From Trissonchulus latispiculum (Eukaryota; Nematoda; Enoplea; Enoplida; Ironidae): DNA of 64,000 nt. Below are positions 58,900 through 64,000 of the stretch, in pieces. The notes below the pieces were generated by a model that was not told the origin of the DNA, searched no databases, and saw only the letters and a list, made by a program, of their open reading frames with translations. The stretch is taken from the NCBI GenBank assembly GCA_030248195.1, contig JASAND010022385.1, positions 109,916-173,915 of the forward strand. Reading direction: 5' to 3'. The first letter of the stretch is position 1; each line of letters opens with the position of its first letter. The position numbers were made by a program, and so were the translations under genes.

Positions 58900-59545
58900 A
58901 GCCTCCGGACACATGGGCCTATGGGCCTCTACCAGGGCTGATGGACCAAGAAGAAGAAACCAAGAACAAACCCAAGACGGGAAGCGTTGTACCCACGAAT
59001 CCACGACCTAGGAGAGAGAAGGGAAGAGAAAGATTCAACTTTTTACTCACCATTGAAACTAACGAATTGGCCCCGCCGGGGTTCGAAGAACGGCCCTTCT
59101 GATCCCGGGACATACATGCTACCAAGAGTACATAATACATAAGAGTATGACAGCAGGCATACTCTATGTATTATCGGCTTGACACATCCTCTGCACGCTA
59201 ACGGCTGCCCCCCCCCCCCGCAAATTGGACCCCAGTGACCCCCCCCCGCAAATTGGTACCCAGTCGAAACGGGGGTACGCTCACTCGCTCTATGCTTGTG
59301 TGTTAAAGCTCGAAAACACAAGCAGTACGTGCGCGAATTTTGTGTCTGCTTCGAGCTTTAGCACACAAGTATAGCGCGCGAATTCTTTTGAAGTGAAGGG
59401 TCCAATTTGCGGGGGGGGGGGTCAGCCGTTAGCGTGCAGAGGATGTGTCACGCTTATAATACATAGAGTATGCCAGCTGTTATACTCTTACGTATTATGT
59501 ACTCTTGATGCTACCCACTTACACCACCGGGCCATCAGGTGATCT
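58900..59545 (-). mobile_element. probable tRNA-derived SINE, split by a MITE
   Basis: Joined across the MITE (59123-59507), the minus strand begins near 59540 with GGCCCGGTGGTGTAAGTGGG, a Pol III A box, and about 55 bases later has GTTCTTCGAACCCCG, a B box, in tRNA-like spacing. A pyrimidine-rich body follows towards 58900. The 3' end is not defined. Confidence 0.5.
59123..59507. mobile_element. 7-bp-TSD MITE, copy 5
   Basis: CAAGAGTACATAAT termini, exact flanks ATGCTAC (59116-59122 and 59508-59514). The segment GACCCCCCCCCGCAAATTGG is partly duplicated in the left arm. Confidence 0.88.
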
Positions 59546-60144
59546 CCAATTTCAGGCTTATCAATCTTTCCTATGCCTGCTTCCCTTACAAATTGAGTGG
59601 CCTTGATGTGGCGATCCTATTGTTCAGGCGATTCTTCAGTTGCTGCAAGAAGAGGAACGTGGAATAAACCATCAAGGCAGCTTGGAGCCGATAGTGAATA
59701 AGGTCAATAGGTTATATATGAGTGTCCATGTTTTGACTAGCATGTCTTAATATAATAGAATATGAGGGTGAAGGTTTCGAAAGAAAAGTATGCTAAGTGC
59801 GGTTCGGATCACAGCCGCACAGTACTCCACTGTTCAATAGACAACTTTCTCGTCTTTTACCTAAGCAGTGTAGTTGCATATTCGGTTGATGCTGAAATAT
59901 TATTTCATCGCTCTTTCCACCTCCTTATTTTGACTGCTGTCTGCGTGGTGGGCTATCTAGCAGAATCAAGGCGAGCTAATGATAAAGAAGTACTCGGAAG
60001 AAAGTATACCAACATAAATTACTCTTCAATTCAGCTGAAACGGGTGAATATTTGCAGCATTAGCCGAAGCTGGCTAATCAAATTTAGTTTAACCTTTAAA
60101 CTTACTAGTTATTTTCTAACATTTATATTAAGCTGTATTGAATA
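59546..60144. other. 3' flank of the GPCR gene
   Basis: No repeat or exon recognised. A plus-strand frame at 59762-60190 runs antisense into the receptor's last codons; its composition and lack of similarity suggest chance. Confidence 0.4.
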
Positions 60145-61125
60145 TCATGGAGTTCCAAGTGCAAGACAGGCCTGTCGAAAGCGTCTGTAAAGCAGAAAGT
60201 TCAGATAAAAATAAGAACTGATTCCGAAACAAAATGCAAGCTCAGAAACCAGCAAAAAAGACTCGTTGGCAAGGTGAAATCGCATTAAGCCAGCTACGCC
60301 TGCAGCACACTTGGTATTTCCCTTTTGTTTCAGAAACGCATGCTTCATGTACTCATATATTGTATCCATCAGAACGTTGATAATAATGGATGAGGCGAGA
60401 AGTAATTGTAAATAACACAGTTCCATATCCCTTTTATCTTGATCTGATTTGTTACTACGAGCTTCTTTAGTTTTGTATCTTTTAAATAAGCCAATAATTG
60501 TTAGAAGCGTGAAAACTACCAATACTACATTCTTTATCCATTTGATCGCTACCATAAAGTTTAATACAATAAAGTAATAAGGTTGATAAGCATTAGTGTT
60601 TCTAAGGAAATAATGCAATGATATAAAGGACATCAGTGCCGACACTAATATAGATGAGCAGCAAAAAGTTTTGTTATTTATTTTTGCAAAATGCAGTGGC
60701 AACCAGAGAGCAATAGTTCTTTCAAAGGATACAACTACGGCGATATTACTGCAAATCTGGGCCAATTGATTTAGCGTTCCAAGGCAAATGATGTGGGCAA
60801 GCGAATAACCACAGACAGAACTAGCAACTCTTGCACAATTAATTAAATTGATTGCAGTTAATATGTAAACAATGAGTTTGTGATATACAAAGCTAAACCC
60901 GCTAAACTCGGTCTTTCGAAATACAAGAGCTGCTAAAATATTTCCGATAAAACCGAAGACACTGAAAAGCCCGTTACTGCCAAGTCGAAAATTTTCCAGA
61001 GTTGATGCTATTATGATTGCATTCGCAACAGTAACATTAGCGTTTGGATAACTGCCATTATGGAGAGGGCAGCTAGGCGTAGACAGGTTTAGAGACAACA
61101 ATATATCGCTAGCATTAAGTTTCAT
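60145..61125 (-). CDS. divergent rhodopsin-like GPCR, intronless
   Basis: 326 residues in one exon. The N-terminus has four N-glycosylation sequons (NAS, NLS, NGS, NVT) in the first 32 residues. Seven hydrophobic segments follow. TM1 has the GNILA motif with the conserved Asn. TM3 ends in SFERTIALWLP, a variant of the E/DRY box. TM7 has LNFLLYRRFR in place of NPxxY, as in FMRFamide-type and orphan invertebrate peptide receptors. A Cys sits before TM3 (ICLGT), but the second extracellular loop has no Cys, so the usual disulfide is missing. TM6 has no CWxP. These points put it in the rhodopsin class as a lineage-specific orphan, with a peptide ligand most likely but not shown. A decayed paralogue lies 2 kb away on the same strand. 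Confidence 0.85.
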   Translation of the reverse strand: MKLNASDILLSLNLSTPSCPLHNGSYPNANVTVANAIIIASTLENFRLGSNGLFSVFGFIGNILAALVFRKTEFSGFSFVYHKLIVYILTAINLINCARVASSVCGYSLAHIICLGTLNQLAQICSNIAVVVSFERTIALWLPLHFAKINNKTFCCSSILVSALMSFISLHYFLRNTNAYQPYYFIVLNFMVAIKWIKNVVLVVFTLLTIIGLFKRYKTKEARSNKSDQDKRDMELCYLQLLLASSIIINVLMDTIYEYMKHAFLKQKGNTKCAAGVAGLMRFHLANESFLLVSELAFCFGISSYFYLNFLLYRRFRQACLALGTP

Positions 61126-61187
61126 TTCTAAAATAAAGTAGGTAAATACATGAAATAATAGTTAAATAACATTTCTAAAATATGGCT

Positions 61188-61973
61188 ACGGCCGTTTGCA
61201 CCAACTTCGAGATTAGCTCAAGCAAATTTAATTCGAGATAATACAGTCTTATCTCTACACTGGAGCTAATCTCGAACTCAAGATCGGATAAGCTTGAGCT
61301 TATCTCCAACTTCAACCTCGAGATTATCTCTTGCACCAACTGATTTCTGTTACAGATTAGTCAAGCTGGAGCTAAGCTCCAGCTAAACTGTAACTTGTGG
61401 ATTATCCAATACAATGCTGATAAAGAGTCACATGCTACGTGAAATGACCAATCAACAGTCAACGGCATTTAAACCATTCTACTTTTACTTTGCACATTAC
61501 AATTGTAGTAAATTGTCTTTGGTATTCGCTTCACAAGGTCGACAGTTGCAACGATGACTGTTACTGCCTACAGCAGAATTTTATGAACACGGAGGCAGTG
61601 TTTAGAAACTGTTTTCATGAATAATAAAATTTATAACAAATTTAAAAATTATGATGACTGAAATTCTGAAATGAAATTCTATGGAGTTATTGCTACCAGT
61701 TGCAGTTTCTCTGTAACTGGGCATTCTTTTAAAAATTCAAATTACGTTACAATGCAATTATTTTGCTGTAAAACTGGTAAGAAACAAAGTCAATCCTACT
61801 CTTGACCAGGATTGAAAATTAGGCGCTCGAGATTAGCTCGAGGTTGGGTTAATCTCGAACTTTTGTTGGTGCAACGTACTTGCAGATAACCTCAAGCTAA
61901 TCTCGAGCTAAGCTCAAGGTAATCTCAACCTCGAACTTATATTGGTTGGTGCAAACCGGTGTAAATCTGAAAC
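61188..61973. mobile_element. MITE with CGTTTGCACCAAC ends and GAGATTAGCTC repeats
   Basis: The left end CCGTTTGCACCAAC and right end GTTGGTGCAAACCGG are inverse. Inside both ends are many TCGAGATTAGCTC / GAGCTAATCTCGA motifs. The middle third is unrelated AT-rich sequence. The exact border and TSD are unclear. Confidence 0.65.
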
Positions 61974-63560
61974 AAGGATACTTAATATAAAATTATGATA
62001 ATTTTTCAAAAATTACAACCGCAAAATGCGAATTTGTATATATATTGTTAGTGAGCTAGAAAATCAATAAGACCGACAAATAATGAAATTAAATGTAATG
62101 AAGTTACATGCAGGACTTTCTGTGGGATGTGAACATGCAGCCTGTCGTTAAGCAAATCCAATGCTCTAACAGTTTAACCACAGGGTCAATCATGTTTGAA
62201 AATATGAAAGGTTTCCGGACCTACGGTGGGTTTTGTTTTAAGGGAAGAAATTTCCTATGCTAATTTCAATTTAATAACTAGCAGTTATAATCATCTTTTA
62301 TACAAAGAAAAGTATAGCCTGCTAAGAAATCACAAAATTCAAGGAGAATATTTCTGAAAATAATGGCGTTCCCTATCTAAAGTTAAGAAAAGCTGTAAAC
62401 TTAGAGCTTCAACTTTACCCAGTTTTGAACAATTTTTACACTAGAATTGTAATAGGTTTGTCTGGGGCAGTCTACTGTTCACAAAGCATACTAGGCCACC
62501 ACCATGTACATCTCACTCAAATCGGTGCGCGTTAGATGTAGGAAAATGGACTGATACTATCCGTCAAGAATGTTTCTTGTAGACAACCCAAACTCAAATA
62601 TCGTCAGGCAAGCTCGAAATTCTGACAATTTATATGCTAGACCATGACAGTTCCACTGCACGAATTTCACTTCAGTCATGCCAGTATTTACTTCGTAGGG
62701 CATTGTATCTTTTCAGGAAATGTTTTATCTGATTTGTTTACAGACCACACTTTCCTTCTTTTCTTTCTGAAAGCTCGGCAACCCACCTCCCCTCCTTTTC
62801 TGCAGCCTTTTTCAACGCCTCGGCCCACCTAATGGGCAACTATAGACTTCTGCCATCTTTGTTGCTATTACACAAGCGGGGGGCAACAATGGTCGGCGAA
62901 AGACCTTGCTGCTATGGGCGTGGCTGAAATAACCGTAATAGTTGGTAGCTTTGTTTGAGGATCATGTTTCTATCCTTGATCTTCGTCTCATTGCCTCTTG
63001 AATGCGGTCTGAGGGGAGCACCACTGACGGGCCATGTTGTGAGCCTACAACGTGGGTGAGCCCTGACCAAAAAATATGAGTAGAAAGAAATCTTACCTGT
63101 TTCTGGGTTTAATAGGTTGGAATTAATAGTTGCAGGTTTGTCCGTTCATTTGACGCTACTGATAACTGCCATCAAAAACACTGAGAAATCTTTTAATTTT
63201 AATAAATTACAGTCCGTTTGTGGATATATTAAATGTGATTGGGCGGCATTCCACTGCAGTTGAATGTAACAAAGTTTTCGGAAATTTTTTGGTTGACAAT
63301 TCTAGAAGCTAGTGGCTTATTATGGGTCCCTTTTCGACGTCCACTGACCCAATTTGAGGAGCCTCCCTCATAAAACGTTCAGCCTTAAATCTCAATCTCC
63401 ACACACACTCCCACGCTACATTGTTAATTTTTATGGATTATGTATGATTTATCTGAATTTCCAGTATTTTAGCTTAAACTTAAGCTTAAGCTTACTTTAG
63501 CTGCGCTCCTGGTTCCTACAACATCAGTAGTAATAGTCAGCACAATTGGGACCTGTTTGG
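61974..63560. other. spacer without a supported gene
   Basis: No exon, RNA gene or clear repeat could be recognised. Confidence 0.35.
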
Positions 63561-63564
63561 GAGC

Positions 63565-64000
63565 CATTTTGATCCCATTTTGGGGAGCTGTTGGGAGCCT
63601 GTTTTGATCCCTATTTTTGGGAGCCAACTTGATCCCTATTTTTAGGAGCCATTTGTGATTAAGCTGGTGACGGTCATGTAATGAGTAGAAGTTTTGGGTG
63701 ACTAATTAGCTCAGAGATCATCAACCTGTAGAATTGTTAGGGAGACACTTTTGATCCCAACTTTTGGGAGTCATTTTGATCCCAACTTTTGGGAGCTATT
63801 TTGATCCCAACTTTCGGGAACCATTTTGAATCCAACTTTTTCGGTCTATGAAAGGTCTGACGAGAATTTGTGTTTGAGTACTTACTTGAATTCCAACTTT
63901 TGGGAGCTATTTTGATCCCAATTTTTGGGAGCCATTTTGATCCCAATTTTTGGGAGCCATTTTGATCCCTATTTTTGGGAGATATTTTGATCCCAACTTT
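63565..64000. repeat. GGGAGCCATTTTGATCCCAA minisatellite
   Basis: Units of about 26 bases (TTTTGGGAGCCATTTTGATCC) at 63565-63655 and 63745-64000, separated by about 90 bases of other sequence. The array runs out of the window. Confidence 0.85.

Noticed and set aside
59762..60190. 142-residue + strand frame overlapping the GPCR end antisense
   Set aside because: No domain, and the overlap with a well-supported gene on the other strand makes chance the simplest explanation.

Overview
The window is nuclear DNA from an invertebrate animal. It carries spliced genes with GT-AG introns, AATAAA poly(A) signals, neuroendocrine and membrane proteins of animal type, and a very heavy load of animal-type DNA transposons, MITEs, a non-LTR retrotransposon fragment and a probable tRNA-derived SINE. 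The intronless, divergent rhodopsin-like receptor next to a decayed copy of itself would suit a spiralian such as a flatworm. I cannot fix the phylum from sequence alone.

Five protein-coding loci can be supported. On the + strand: a divergent SLC1 (EAAT-type) transporter missing its first exon (2552-5171); a two-exon secreted or GPI-anchored beta-lactamase-fold protein whose SxxK catalytic motif is lost (7301-10434); a complete 15-exon prohormone convertase 2 (14635-24177) with an intact Asp/His/Ser triad and the PC2-specific oxyanion Asp; and the 3' exons of a dynamin-superfamily protein (50466-54035). On the - strand: an intronless rhodopsin-like GPCR (60145-61125), with a degenerate copy of its N-terminal half at 57602-58131.

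The rest is layered transposon debris. 0-24 kb holds genes with MITEs in introns and spacers. 24-34 kb is a set of inverted-repeat elements, including a pogo-like element with a surviving CENP-B-type DNA-binding domain. 34-50 kb is almost entirely nested repeats: a 3.2 kb hAT-like element carrying satellite arrays, a 144 bp tandem array, a 2.9 kb foldback-like element, three TTAA-flanked elements and a second copy of the composite satellite block. 54-64 kb has MITEs, a long-TIR Merlin-type element, a probable SINE and the receptor locus.

Several MITE families can be defined precisely because insertions sit inside other repeats whose uninterrupted versions are also present, or because target-site duplications (TSDs) are exact. 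One family (TIR CAAGAGTACATAAT) has five copies with exact 7-bp TSDs fitting nTAnTAn. A hAT-like family has TIRs starting TAGTG and 8-bp TSDs; its members have each expanded a different short motif next to the TIR (GATCC, GAAACT, GGCCGG). The genes share no pathway, apart from PC2 and the GPCR both belonging to the general theme of peptide signalling.
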